Of a stretch of DNA of 64,000 bases, positions 37,164 through 47,900 are shown in pieces. The stretch spans positions 248,001 to 312,000 of the forward strand of contig NZ_JADIKF010000037.1 of NCBI RefSeq assembly GCF_016904945.1, written 5' to 3'. The stretch comes from Dyella mobilis (GTDB lineage Bacteria > Pseudomonadota > Gammaproteobacteria > Xanthomonadales > Rhodanobacteraceae). The first letter of the stretch is position 1, and each line of letters starts with the position of its first letter. The translations under genes were made by a program, and so were the position numbers. A model generated the notes under the pieces. It was not told the origin of the DNA, did not search any database, and worked only from the letters and a program-made list of their open reading frames with translations.

Positions 37164-39833
37164 ATGCCGACTATGACGACCGCGGAAACCGCCTACCGCA
37201 GCCGCGCCCCCTGGTGGTTCAATCTCGCCGGGCACCTGCTCGAACCCTGGGTGCGCATTCGCCGCGACCCGGCAGAACCTGCCGCGCTGCTGAAAAGCGA
37301 TGCCACGGTTTGCTACGTGATTGAGCGCGACGGATTATCCGACGCGCTCATTCTCGACCGCGCCTGTCGCGAGGCCGGCCTGCCCAGTCCGATGCAACCG
37401 CTGGCGTATACCCGCCGCAGGCGTTCGGTGTTTGCGCTGGCCCGTCGCGATGGCGAAGTGTTCGGACGCAACCGCAAACGTTCGCCGAACGAACCGATCG
37501 GGCAACTGATCCGCTCGCTGGACGTTTTCCCCGATCACGACATCCAGATCGTGCCCGTCTCGATCTACGTCGGACGCGCACCTTCGCGCGAAACCGGCTG
37601 GTTCAGCGTGCTGTTCTCGGAAAACTGGGTAATGGTCGGCCGCTTCCGCCGCATGCTCGCGCTGTTGCTCAACGGCCGCGATACCGTGGTGCATTTCTCC
37701 GCACCGGTGTCGCTGCGTTCGGTGATGGCCGAAAGCGGCGAACTCCGGCAGGAGCGCTTTGCGCGCAAGATCGCGCGCGTACTACGTACGCATTTCCGCC
37801 GCATCCGCGCCGCCGTGATCGGTCCCGATCTTTCGCACCGACGTACGGTGGTCCACGCCGTGCTCAACGCCGAACCGGTACGCAATGCGATCACGGCCAC
37901 CGCGGCCAAAGAAGGCATCGGCAACGCCAAGGCCTTTGAACGCGCACACAAGATGGCGATGGAAATCGCCGCCGACTACTCGCATCCGGTGGTGCGCTCG
38001 CTGTCGTTCCTGTTGCGCAACTTCTGGAACAAGCTGTACGACGGCATCACCATGCATCACTTCGACAAGGTCCGCGCCGCGGCACCGGGTTACGAAGTGG
38101 TATATGTGCCCAGCCATCGCAGCCACGCCGATTACCTGTTGATGTCCTACCAGCTGCACGCCTCGGGCGTGGTGGTGCCGCACATCGCTGCAGGTGTAAA
38201 CCTCAACCTGCCGCTGATCGGCCCGCTGCTGCGTCGCGGCGGTGCCTTCTTCCTGCGCCGCAGTTTCAAGGGCAACGCGCTCTATCCGGTCATATTCAAC
38301 GAATACATGGCGCAGCTGATCGACCGCGGCGTGCCGATCGAATACTTCATCGAAGGTGGGCGCTCGCGCACCGGCCGCCTACTGGCGCCGCGTGCCGGCC
38401 TGCTGGCCATGACCGTGCGCGCGTTTCTGCGCGCGCCGCGCCGCCCCGTGCTGTTCCAGCCCGTGTACATCGGCTACGAGAAGCTGATGGAGGGCAAGAG
38501 CTATGCCGGCGAACTCTCCGGCAAGCCGAAAGAGAAGGAATCCCTGCTCGGCCTGATCCGCGGCCTGGGCGTGCTGCGCCAGCGTTATGGCCACGTCGCA
38601 CTCAACTTCGGCGAACCGATCGAACTGACCCCGATGCTCGACGCGGCCAGCAAGGACTGGCGCGAAATCACGGCCGATTCGAACGTGAAACCGGAGTGGT
38701 TGAATCACGTGGTCGACAAGCTGGCCGAGCAGATCCAGATCAACATCAACCGCGCTGCCGACGTCAACCCGATCAACCTGCTGGCCCTCGCCCTGCTGGC
38801 AACGCCCAAGCATGCGATGGCGGAAAACGATCTGCTGACGCAGCTGGACCTGATGAAGTCGTTGTTCGAGCAGTTGCCTTATTCCGACCGCATGACGCTC
38901 ACCCCGCTGGCGCCGGCGGCGATCGTCGCCTACGGCGAGCAGATGGGCTGGATCACCCGCGTGCGCCACCCGCTCGGCGACGTGCTGACGGTGGAAGGCG
39001 AGCCGGCAGTGCTGCTCAGCTACTTCCGCAACAACGTGCAGCACATCATTGCGCCGGCGGCATGGGTGGCCTGTTGCTTCCTCAACAACCGCCGCATGAC
39101 GCGCGCCTCGATCCTGCGCCTGGGCCGCATCATCTATCCGTTTATCCAGGGTGAACTGTTCCTACCGTGGGACAGCGAAGGCTTCGGCCAGCAATTGCAG
39201 GCCACCATCGACTTCTTCGTGCGCCGCGGCCTGCTCGAAGCCACCGGCGAAGGCCGCGTACTGGAACGCGGCCCCGGCCAGGACGACGCGGCCTACCAGC
39301 TGAGGGTGATCGCGCGCGGCCTGATCCAGGCTTTCGAGCGCTACTACATCGCCATCGCCGCCCTGGTAAAGAACGGCCCGCACACGGTTACCGCGGCCGA
39401 GCTGGAAAACATCTGCACGCTTACCGCGCAACGCCTGAGCCTGCTCAGCGAACCTTCCGCACCGGAGTTCTTTGACAAGGCGCTGTTCCGCGGCTTCATT
39501 CAGAAGCTGCGCGAAGGCCGCGTGGTGTGGACCGACGACAACGGCAAGCTCGACTACGACAGCGCACTGGAAGGCATGGTGCGCGACGCGCGTGTCATCC
39601 TGGCGCGCGAAATGCGCCACTCCATCCTGAAGATCACGGGCGGCGATCCGGAGAAGGAATCCGCACGCCCTGCCGCCAAGCAAGCCGAAGCCGCGCAATC
39701 GCCCGAACCGGATCCTTCCGCCGAACAAGGCGAATTGCCGCTCAATACCAGCGAAGAGCTACACGAGCGGCACGTGATCGTCGAGCATCGCGAACACGAT
39801 CACGTGGCAGCCGATCACGACAAGCACGTATGA
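37164..39833 (+). CDS. plsB: glycerol-3-phosphate 1-O-acyltransferase
   Basis: An 889-residue membrane-associated acyltransferase making lysophosphatidic acid from sn-glycerol 3-phosphate and acyl-CoA/ACP. Acyltransferase block I is HRSHADYLL (about 318), block II GAFFLRRSFKG, block III FIEGGRSRTGRLL (about 395) and block IV VLFQPVYIGYEK. The N-terminal 270 residues and C-terminal helical region match PlsB. The last 60 residues are acidic/His-rich and probably dispensable. An ATG three codons downstream (37173) is an alternative start. The reading is separate from gpsA but the two are successive pathway steps. Confidence 0.96.
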   Translation: MPTMTTAETAYRSRAPWWFNLAGHLLEPWVRIRRDPAEPAALLKSDATVCYVIERDGLSDALILDRACREAGLPSPMQPLAYTRRRRSVFALARRDGEVFGRNRKRSPNEPIGQLIRSLDVFPDHDIQIVPVSIYVGRAPSRETGWFSVLFSENWVMVGRFRRMLALLLNGRDTVVHFSAPVSLRSVMAESGELRQERFARKIARVLRTHFRRIRAAVIGPDLSHRRTVVHAVLNAEPVRNAITATAAKEGIGNAKAFERAHKMAMEIAADYSHPVVRSLSFLLRNFWNKLYDGITMHHFDKVRAAAPGYEVVYVPSHRSHADYLLMSYQLHASGVVVPHIAAGVNLNLPLIGPLLRRGGAFFLRRSFKGNALYPVIFNEYMAQLIDRGVPIEYFIEGGRSRTGRLLAPRAGLLAMTVRAFLRAPRRPVLFQPVYIGYEKLMEGKSYAGELSGKPKEKESLLGLIRGLGVLRQRYGHVALNFGEPIELTPMLDAASKDWREITADSNVKPEWLNHVVDKLAEQIQININRAADVNPINLLALALLATPKHAMAENDLLTQLDLMKSLFEQLPYSDRMTLTPLAPAAIVAYGEQMGWITRVRHPLGDVLTVEGEPAVLLSYFRNNVQHIIAPAAWVACCFLNNRRMTRASILRLGRIIYPFIQGELFLPWDSEGFGQQLQATIDFFVRRGLLEATGEGRVLERGPGQDDAAYQLRVIARGLIQAFERYYIAIAALVKNGPHTVTAAELENICTLTAQRLSLLSEPSAPEFFDKALFRGFIQKLREGRVVWTDDNGKLDYDSALEGMVRDARVILAREMRHSILKITGGDPEKESARPAAKQAEAAQSPEPDPSAEQGELPLNTSEELHERHVIVEHREHDHVAADHDKHV

Positions 39834-39837
39834 CATC

Positions 39838-39867
39838 CGGGACGACAGCCTTCCGGCTCTCGTCCCG
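39838..39867 (+). terminator. stem-loop after plsB
   Basis: CGGGACGACAGCC-TTCC-GGCTCTCGTCCCG, about 13 bp with one mismatch, immediately after the plsB stop. A second stem (GAGGCC/GGCCTC) follows. No strong T-run. Confidence 0.55.
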
Positions 39868-39902
39868 CCATGCAAGAAGAGGCCGTCCCTGGCCTCCTTC
39901 CG

Positions 39903-40931
39903 TCAATAAAAGACCGTTACGTCCGTCGGCGACGCGGCAGTCTGATAGCTGCATTGCACGTCTGACGAAGGTGCATCGACCTCGCCGGCAAACGGCGGGG
40001 AAGCGATCAGGTTTCCGTTGATGTCAGTGACCGATATGTCATAGAAATCCACCGATGTACTCGCTGGAAATTGCGAGCAATCGCTGATGTTGTACGCCTC
40101 CAGCACCCCGCCGAACACCCAGTACAGCGGATCGTAGGCATCGGTCTGGTAAGCCAGGCTTTGATTGTTGGTCAGGTCGATGGACGTCACCGTGGCGCTG
40201 TTGTTGTCGCATGGATCCTGCGAACAGGTCGAAGCCACGATGCCTTCGATGGTGTCGCCCGTGCTCACGTTGAATGGACCGTTGTAATAGTCCTGGCCGT
40301 TGAGGCAGCAGTTCCAGTTGGTCATGTGCCAGCCTTCGCCGAAATTGCCCCAGTCCAGCACGGGCTGGAGAATGGTGGCATTGCTGTCGGTATCGGACTG
40401 CTCCAAGCCATTGAAGAAGAAGTTGATGGCGTCGCCCGGATTGCTCGGTGCCGACGGCACCACCCAATACGAAGTGATATTGCCGATGGCGACATTGCTC
40501 TCGTAGTTCGCATCGTCAACCCAGCCGTTGACGGCCTGGGCAGCGCGGCGACGCAGCGACTGAAACGCGGGCCGGGTGACCGCGCCGTTCGGATCGATCC
40601 GCGTGCCGTCTTTCGTGTAGCGCGGCTGCGTGCACGGAGCTACGGTGCGGTGGCTGCCATCTGCCGCTTGAATGCTGCCGTCGTGACGCAGACTTTCTCC
40701 CGGCAACAAGTGATGCACACAGGCGGCGGGGAAAAATCCCTGCGGCGTGACGACATAATCGGCGGGCACGTCCGCCGGTCGCGCATTGGCGTCCAAAGAT
40801 GCCACGGTGCGCAGTTGCGGCGCGGATGCATCGGCCGCTTGCGCCGTGATAGCGGTCGTGCCCAGCAAAACCAGGGCAGCAACCATCAAGCCGCCCATCC
40901 ACGGGCGGCGTTTATGCTTGAACGAAGCCAT
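39903..40931 (-). CDS. secreted eqolisin-like (glutamic-peptidase-fold) protein
   Basis: A 342-residue exported protein (signal peptide ending about ITAQA). The C-terminal half has the layout of a G1 peptidase/concanavalin-A-like jelly roll: SYWVVPSAPSNPGDAINFFF, TILQPVLDWGN, WHMTNWNCCLNG, FNVSTGDTIEGIV. The Gln of the usual catalytic pair is present (ILQ), but the Glu position in the WYEW segment reads NWNC, so protease activity is doubtful. Four or more Cys suggest disulfides. The ATG at 40931 is chosen for its signal peptide. A palindrome lies about 126-147 bp upstream. Confidence 0.72.
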   Translation of the reverse strand: MASFKHKRRPWMGGLMVAALVLLGTTAITAQAADASAPQLRTVASLDANARPADVPADYVVTPQGFFPAACVHHLLPGESLRHDGSIQAADGSHRTVAPCTQPRYTKDGTRIDPNGAVTRPAFQSLRRRAAQAVNGWVDDANYESNVAIGNITSYWVVPSAPSNPGDAINFFFNGLEQSDTDSNATILQPVLDWGNFGEGWHMTNWNCCLNGQDYYNGPFNVSTGDTIEGIVASTCSQDPCDNNSATVTSIDLTNNQSLAYQTDAYDPLYWVFGGVLEAYNISDCSQFPASTSVDFYDISVTDINGNLIASPPFAGEVDAPSSDVQCSYQTAASPTDVTVFY

Positions 40932-41356
40932 AGATCGCGTACTCCTAATCTCTGAAAGATGGAAGCGCGCTCCCTCGCTGACGAAGAGCCTTTCTTCGCA
41001 GGCGTCGCGGATATAAAGCCCCAAGTATCGGCCCTCTCCAACGCGTCCCCCGGACACGTGCTTTGCATGCAAAGCACGCGCAATGTCGCCACCGCATCGT
41101 GCAGCGAATGTGAAGCATCAGAGGTCGATTTGAATTGTGCGAAGCTCCTCACAGAGGCCTTTCAGATGCGCACAAACACCCTTTCATCACGTGACGAAGT
41201 CGTCATCGCGGCGCGATGATCGCGAGAAGATTATTGCGCTGCCGGACGGAACGAATTGCCTCAACCGATGCTATTGACGAAGACCGCGGCGTCGGTACAA
41301 ACACCGCTGCTTGATTGAGCAAAGGCAACGGCTCCGTGCCAATGACCATACGGGTT
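40932..41356 (-). promoter_or_regulatory. leader and control region of the eqolisin-like gene
   Basis: A 425-bp gap with no convincing gene. It contains a 22-bp perfect palindrome at 41057-41078 (half-site CGTGCTTTGCA and its complement). On the minus strand TTGGAG and TTTATA-like elements follow about 20-45 bp after it, so the palindrome would lie upstream of the -35 element, an activator-like position. Confidence 0.45.
41057..41078. promoter_or_regulatory. 22-bp perfect palindrome, copy 1 of a shared motif
   Basis: Half-site CGTGCTTTGCA followed directly by its exact reverse complement. Centre is about 137 bp from the start of the eqolisin-like gene. Related sequences occur at 44439 and 48131, at comparable distances from the two autotransporter genes. 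Confidence 0.55.
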
Positions 41357-44347
41357 TCAGAAACGCAAACGGAACCCAGCGCTGACCATGGCGGCATTGG
41401 TGCGCCCCCCAGTAAGTTGGCCGTTGAGATTCACAAACCAACTCCAGCGCTTGCCGACCTGCGTGTTGACGCCGACACCTACCCAGCCACTGTTGCGCGG
41501 CGAGTTGACACCTTCCAGTTGGAACGTGGCCGTGGGCGCTCCCGCGTATGCCGCGGGAAAACTCAGATTGCTGCCGCTCATCAGGCGTTGGTACAACGCA
41601 TAGGCCTGCAAGGTGGTTTGCCCTCCTTCCCAATTCCAGCGATAGGCCACGCGCGTACCGATCTGGCCGTCCGTCTGATTGAAGGTGGCCGAGGGCGAGG
41701 CGATGCCGTAGCCGCCAGCCCCTTGTTCCGCGATGCGGCCGCGATCCAGGCTTTCCAGGCCCAGCGACGCGAATGGCGTTACGCTCCATTGCGGACCGCG
41801 GATCACGTAGCCTGCTTCGCCATAGAGCGAAGTGAGATGATCCTTGCGCACGCTGGCAATCGCTTCGCTGCTGTTGCCAAGCACGGCCCAGCGGCTGGTG
41901 TTGCTGGTGATCCAGTCTTCGCCGGCGCTCGCAGCGACATACGCCTGGCCCACGTCATAGCGACCGTACAGCATGCCGCCGACGGCGCGCGAACTGCCGC
42001 TGCCGGCCTGAAGATCGTAATCGGCGCCGAGGCGATTCCAGTTCACGCCGAAGCCGGCGGACACGTGGTCGCCAATGGCAACGTCGTATCCACCCACCGA
42101 TCCGCCGCCGCTGTATTTGCCGGTGGCGTAGCCCGCCTGTCCAATGTTGCCGCCGGCACCGATGGCTTGCAGCCATGCGCCATGCTGAGCGGGAGCGTCG
42201 TCCACATCAACCAGGCGATCGGCCACCGAACGATTGACGATGCCGCTCTGCTCGAAGGTCAGCGCCTGCGAGGAAACCAACATCTGGCCGGAGAGCGAAT
42301 CGATCGAAGTCTGCGCCTGCTCGATCGAGGTGACGTGCAGGAATTGTCCTTCCGCCTGCAGGAAGGTGGGGCTGCCCGATGCACTGGCCGCCGTGGGCGA
42401 GTAGGTTTGGTTCAGCGCGGTCTGGATGTGCTGCGCCGTCTGTTGCGTCGTTGCGGCATGGGGCATCGTCGTCTGCGCGACACCGGCCACCGATGGACCG
42501 CTGAGCGTGACATTCACCTGGGTCGGCGTGTAGCTGGCCGAGCCGCTGCTGAACACGCTGCCTTGCACGACCAGCGCACCGAACTCGCCTATGAGTCCAC
42601 CCACTGCCTGCAACACCACGCCAGTCACTTCGCTGGCCGCGTTGCTGATCACCGTAAGGGTGGAGCTGTGGAGCGATGCCTGCCCGGACACCTTGATCGG
42701 CGAGCCCATCTGCACCACGGTGTTGGCAGTGGACGATGCCGTGTAGTTGCCCTGCACCTGCAAGCTTGCCGATGAAGAGGCCGGCGGTGTGCCGTTGAGC
42801 ACACCTGCGTTGGCAATGTTGCCGGCAATCACGCCGGTCGCGTACAGCGCCGCCCCTTGCGCGACATTGATCGCCGGCACGGTCAAGGAATTGCTGGTGG
42901 TGAACGAACCGCCGTTGACGCTGACGCTGCCGTCGAAAGTATCCGTGCCGGTGATGGCGAGATTCCCGCCGTTGATGGTGATGCCGGCGAAATGGTCGTT
43001 GCCGGTAAGCACAAGGTTGCCATTGCCGTCCAACTGCAGCGTGCCGGCTCCGCTCATCGTGTTGGAAAACACGCCAGAATCGCCGGCGGGTATGTTGACG
43101 TCGAACACACCCCAATCCAGCGCACCGGGACCATTCACCGCCGCCGCCGCATTGACCAGGCCATAGCCGTATAGCGATGGATCACCCAATGACGTTGCCG
43201 TTCCCAGCAAGGTCTCCTGCACATTGTTGCCGGTGAAATAAGGAAACCGCTGCCACACCAATGCTGCAGCACCCGTGACAATCGGCGCTGCGAATGACGT
43301 GCCCTCGCCCGCGCCCGAGGAAAAGGACGTGCCTGTTACCGGCGAAAAAGTGAGATTGCCCGGCGCCGCCAGGCACCATGACGCCGCCACGCCGCACGCA
43401 TTGGACGGTTCCGCGCCGTGATCCAGGCTCACCACCTGGCCCGAGGCATTGATGGTCACATTGACCACCGCCAACCAGCCTTTTTGCAGCGAGGGTTCGA
43501 GATAAGGAAGTCCGGGCTCCACATCCGGCTGGCTGTTGCCGCTGTTGCCCGCTGCCCACACCAGCAACCCGCCGGCATTCACGGCCGGCTGAAAATACGC
43601 TTGCTCCTGTGCCACCAGCGAACCGCTGCCGGTGCCTTGCGACGTGATCGGCTGTTCCACGTTGTAGGAATTGTTGAACAGCCGTACGCCCTGATTGAGC
43701 AGATCCGTATACGCCTGCGGCACCAGGCTCAAATTGAAGCTCGCGTTGGCATCGCCGACACGCGCGACGTATAGCGACGACTGCGGTGCGACGCCGCCGT
43801 AGAAGGGATCGCCGATCGGACCGTCACTGTTGGCGCTACCGCCGAGAATTTCCGCCACCACCGTGCCATGCCCCGAGGGATCGGCAGGCGAGGTATTGCC
43901 CGGGTCCACGTAATCCTTGAACCAGCCGATGCGCCCACCCAACGCAGGGTTGCTGGCCTGTGCGCCGGTATCGACGATGCCGACCTTTACGCCCTGGCCT
44001 TGCACACTCGTCGAGGAACCGCCGGAAGCCCACGCCGCGGGCACGTTTTCCGGATCCAGCTGCAAACGCAACTCGGCATTGACCTGTGCCGCGGTGATCG
44101 TGGAAGTAGGCGAAGGCGATGGCGTCGCTGACGGCGACGACGAAAGCGAAGGCGAAGAGGATGGCGATGGCGCTGGAGCGGTCGTTGCCGCCGAAGTCGA
44201 AGCCTGTGTCGAGTTCAGCGACGCGGACGCAGGTGCAACACTGGACGGTTGCACATTGCCATTGCCGCCACCGCCTCCACCGCATGCGCTCAACGAAAGC
44301 GCCAAGCTCAATGAAATCGAAAAAGCCAATACGTTTTGACGCCCCAT
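41357..44347 (-). CDS. lipoprotein autotransporter with S8 subtilisin passenger (copy 1)
   Basis: A 996-residue type Va secreted protease. A lipobox (SLSAC, Cys about 22) precedes a Gly-rich and a Ser/Thr/Pro/Ala-rich linker. The subtilase triad is intact: Asp in VGIVDTG (about 122), His in SGHGTVV (about 159), Ser in GTSFAAPIVTG (about 349). Beta-helix-like repeats follow (LQLDGNGNLVLTG, ITINGGNLAITG). The last 300 residues are the 12-strand autotransporter barrel ending in Arg-Phe. The lipobox plus subtilase plus barrel layout is like Neisseria NalP and Bordetella SphB1. ATG at 44347 chosen for the signal peptide. Confidence 0.9.
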   Translation of the reverse strand: MGRQNVLAFSISLSLALSLSACGGGGGGNGNVQPSSVAPASASLNSTQASTSAATTAPAPSPSSSPSLSSSPSATPSPSPTSTITAAQVNAELRLQLDPENVPAAWASGGSSTSVQGQGVKVGIVDTGAQASNPALGGRIGWFKDYVDPGNTSPADPSGHGTVVAEILGGSANSDGPIGDPFYGGVAPQSSLYVARVGDANASFNLSLVPQAYTDLLNQGVRLFNNSYNVEQPITSQGTGSGSLVAQEQAYFQPAVNAGGLLVWAAGNSGNSQPDVEPGLPYLEPSLQKGWLAVVNVTINASGQVVSLDHGAEPSNACGVAASWCLAAPGNLTFSPVTGTSFSSGAGEGTSFAAPIVTGAAALVWQRFPYFTGNNVQETLLGTATSLGDPSLYGYGLVNAAAAVNGPGALDWGVFDVNIPAGDSGVFSNTMSGAGTLQLDGNGNLVLTGNDHFAGITINGGNLAITGTDTFDGSVSVNGGSFTTSNSLTVPAINVAQGAALYATGVIAGNIANAGVLNGTPPASSSASLQVQGNYTASSTANTVVQMGSPIKVSGQASLHSSTLTVISNAASEVTGVVLQAVGGLIGEFGALVVQGSVFSSGSASYTPTQVNVTLSGPSVAGVAQTTMPHAATTQQTAQHIQTALNQTYSPTAASASGSPTFLQAEGQFLHVTSIEQAQTSIDSLSGQMLVSSQALTFEQSGIVNRSVADRLVDVDDAPAQHGAWLQAIGAGGNIGQAGYATGKYSGGGSVGGYDVAIGDHVSAGFGVNWNRLGADYDLQAGSGSSRAVGGMLYGRYDVGQAYVAASAGEDWITSNTSRWAVLGNSSEAIASVRKDHLTSLYGEAGYVIRGPQWSVTPFASLGLESLDRGRIAEQGAGGYGIASPSATFNQTDGQIGTRVAYRWNWEGGQTTLQAYALYQRLMSGSNLSFPAAYAGAPTATFQLEGVNSPRNSGWVGVGVNTQVGKRWSWFVNLNGQLTGGRTNAAMVSAGFRLRF

Positions 44348-44438
44348 CACCACAACCCTGCCCGTTACACATCGAGACAAAACTCACCGCGCAGCCGGGT
44401 GCACGCACTCGGCCTGATATTTGGATGTGCAGTTCCCA

Positions 44439-44458
44439 CGTGCTTGCGCGCAAAGCGC
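44439..44458. promoter_or_regulatory. related palindromic motif, copy 2
   Basis: CGTGCTT-GCGCGCA-AAGCGC, matching the 41057 palindrome in about 17 of 21 positions when one base is gapped. Centre is about 100 bp from the copy-1 autotransporter start. Confidence 0.4.
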
Positions 44459-44864
44459 CTTCACGCTGCGTGGGCAGAAAAATTGCTGAAGCGTTGCCAG
44501 CGAGCTCGATTCAAAAAACGCGCACCGCGGCGTCGAAAGTCGAACCGCTCGCGGTGCGTGAACGCGTACACCCCTGATCTAGGCACCCATCAACTATCTA
44601 GACTGCTAAACCCGATGACAGTCGAAGCAAGACGAATGCCAGCCTTTTTTCAGACCTTTTTGTTCAGCTCGTTCAGGTCCGTGCCTGAAGAGGAGGCCAA
44701 AATGCCTTCACGCCAGCGTGAAGGCGCTCGGCGGAAGGCCTAGGCGCCGGATGGAGAAGCCCATGTCTCACCGGGGCTTAAGCGATTCTTCTTAGCAAGA
44801 TGGCGCACAACGATCTCACTACGCGCTGAGCTGCGCCGAGTGACGCAAGCGTCGGAAGAATGAC

Positions 44865-44891
44865 GCGGTGGCGTCACCCTGACGCCACCGC
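44865..44891 (-). terminator. hairpin after the second autotransporter gene
   Basis: GCGGTGGCGTCA-CCC-TGACGCCACCGC, a perfect 12-bp stem, 42 bp beyond the stop of the copy-2 gene. No U-run. Confidence 0.65.
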
Positions 44892-44932
44892 ACAAACCTG
44901 CGATCAGCGCGGCAGCGTGCCGTGCCGGCGAA

Positions 44933-47900
44933 TCAAAACTGGTAACGCACGCCAGCACTCAGCGTTCGGGCCTTGTTACCGCCACTCGCGAATTGCCCGT
45001 CCAGATTCAGGAAGCCTGACCAGTGATTGTTGATCACGGCATTCAACCCGGCACCGACCCAAGCGCTGCTGCGCGGCGAGTTTACGCCTTCCAACTCGAA
45101 CGTTGCGTTGGGGGCGCCTGCATAGGCCGCGGTAAATCCCAGATCGCGACCACCCAGAATGCGCTGATACAAAGCATATCCCTTCAGCGAGAGTTGCCCT
45201 GCGCCCCAGTTCCAGCGATAGGCCAGACGTGTACCGAGTTGTGCATAGCTTTGGTTGAAATCTTCGCTCGATGCCGCGATGCCAAAACCGCCCGCGCCCT
45301 GTTCGTTGATCGCACCGCGATCTAGATGCTCATCGCCCAGCGACGCGAACGGCGTAGTGGTCCACGCGTCGGACTTCACATCGTAACCGGCTTCCAAATA
45401 GGCCGAGGTCATTTGGTCATTGCGCGAACTGCTGATGGCGGCCGGCATTACACCGAGCACACCCCAGCGACTGGTGTCGCTGTGTATCCAATCTTCGCCG
45501 ATGCGGCCCGACACGTACGCGTTGCCGGCCAACCATTTGGCATACAACATCGCACCTGTGCTGCGGGATGTATTGTTGCCGCCTTCCAGGCTGTAGCTTG
45601 AGCCAAGATGATTCCAATCCAGCCCCACACCCAGCATGAAGTCATCGGCAAGCCTCACGTCATAGCCGGCCACGGAGCCACCGCCACTGTAGCTGCCCGT
45701 AGCGTAGCCGCTGCGTGCGATGTCGCCATCGGCACCAGTGCCCTGGAACCAGGCTCCCTGCCGTGCATTGCCGTCACCTAAGTCCACCAGGCGATCTGCC
45801 ACCGTGCGATTGACAATGCCTGCCTGCTCAAAAGTCAGCGCTTGTGAGGACGCGAGCAGCTGACCAGAGAGGCTGTTAATGGACGCCTCCGCCTGAGGGA
45901 CGGAGTAAACACTGTAGAAGGCATCGGCAGCGGCGGCGAATGACGACCCACCAGAAGATTTCGATGGTGTTGCAGGGTTTACAGTCGCCAACGCCGTTTG
46001 AATGTGCTGCGCCGTCTGTTGCGTCGTTGCAATGTTCGTCATCGAACTGGCAGCAACCGAAGAAACCGATGATTGTGTGAGCGCGGCAAACACATCATTG
46101 TTGTTGTAAGACAAAGTTCCCGTCGTGTACACGCCACCATTGAGAGTCACTGTGCCGAACATGCCCAACAAGGTTGTTGCGTTTAACACCAACACATTGG
46201 CTGACGCTTGATAGCCAGGCGGTATATAGAGGATCAGGTTGGAACTGTTTAGGTTCGCCTGCCCCAATACTGCCAGCGCGTCACCTGCTTGTATGATGGT
46301 CGTCGCCGAAGATGCAGCGGTGTAGTTGTTTTGAATAATTGGCAAGTTGGGATTGGGCTGAGTGGAGAGCCTGGCATCTAACGTACCGTTATTGATGACG
46401 CCGCCAGAAATCGACCCCATCAACTCCATCGTGGCGCCCTGAGCGATCGTTACCTGACTTGCCGCCAAGTAGCCTCCCATGACGAAGGTGCCCCCATTGA
46501 TCTGGGCATCGTTATCCAAAGTGTCACTGCCTGTCAGCGTAAGCGTTCCGCCATTCTGTACGATGCCACCGAAGAGTCCTCCGCCGCTCAGCGTAAGCGA
46601 TCCGCTACCATCCAACTGCAGGCTTCCTGCCCCGGCAATGTAGTTGGAGAACGTGCCCGACTCATTTGCTGGAATATTAACGTCGAATACACCCCAGTTC
46701 AGCGACGCCGGTCCATTGACGGCAGCAGCTGCATTAACCATTCCATAGCCGAACACAGCGGCATTGCCTCCGGACGTGGCCGTTCCAAGCAAAGTCTCCT
46801 GGACATTCGAAGCAGTAAAGAATGGGAATCGCTGCCAGACGAGCGCAGCGACACCGGTGACGACAGCCGTCGCATTTGATGTTCCATATGCGTAACCAGT
46901 GGAAAAATCCGTTCCCGGCACCGGTGAAAGATATGTCGCGCCCGCTGCAGCGAGGCACCAGCCGGCAGCAACACCGCATTGATTGGACGTTGGATCGAGC
47001 TGAGTTGGCTGGCCGCTCGCATTGACATCCACATTCACGACCGCGAGCCAATTGTGCTCAAGCGAGGGATAGTAGTACGGCACGCCCGGCTCAACATTCG
47101 GCTCCGTGTTACCGTTATTGCCGGCAGCCCATACCATCAGCTGACCATTTCCCATTACTTGCGAAAACTGCGCATAGCGAGTCGCGGCAACGCTTTGTCC
47201 ATTGGTCGGATCGGTGATCGACAGGTCTACGCTGTACGAGTTATTGATCAGCTTGACGCCCTGCGCATTAAGGTCCGCAACGGCCTGACTTGCCAAGTTG
47301 AATTGATAACCGTCGCCAGTTTCGGCAATTCTCGCGATGTACAGCGATGATTGCGGTGCAACGCCACCATAGTTGTACATGCCATTGGGGCCATCTGGAT
47401 TGGCGGTGCCACCTATGATCTGCGCCATCAAGGTTCCGTGGCCTACGGTATCTGTAGGCGTCGTGTTCGACGGCTCCACGTAGTCTTTGAACCACGTTAT
47501 GCGATTGAGCAGCGCTGGGTTACCGAGCTCAACACCCGAATCAATAATTCCCACCTTGACGCCTTGACCTTGATTGCTGGTCGAGCTGCCGCCGACAGAC
47601 CAGGCTGTCTGAACATTCTCAGGAGTCAGCTGGCTTGGGTTGTAACCCGCCGGAACGGGTGCGGGTGCGGGTGCGGGTGCGGGCGTTGGTGTTGGTGTTG
47701 GTGTTGGTGTTGGTGTTGGTGTTGGTGTTGGTGTTGGTGTTGGTGTTGGTGTTGGTGTTGGTGTTGGCGTTGGCGTTGGCGCCGGCGTTGGTGTTGGTGT
47801 TGGTGTTGGTGTTGGTGTTGGCGTTGGCGTTGGCGTTGGCGTTGGCGTTGGCGTTGGCGTTGGCGTTGGCGTTGGCGTTGGCGTTGGCGTTGGCGTCGGC

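Larger units (their letters stand above)
44348..44932 (-). promoter_or_regulatory. 585-bp region between the two autotransporter genes
   Basis: No credible gene. It holds the motif copy at 44439-44458, a small hairpin GCCTTCACGC-CA-GCGTGAAGGC at 44704-44725, and the terminator-like stem at 44865-44891. The short plus-strand frames here lack ribosome sites and recognisable products. Confidence 0.5.

Noticed and set aside
40959..41219. 86-codon plus-strand frame in the eqolisin-like leader
   Set aside because: It crosses the perfect palindrome and has no ribosome site or recognisable product.
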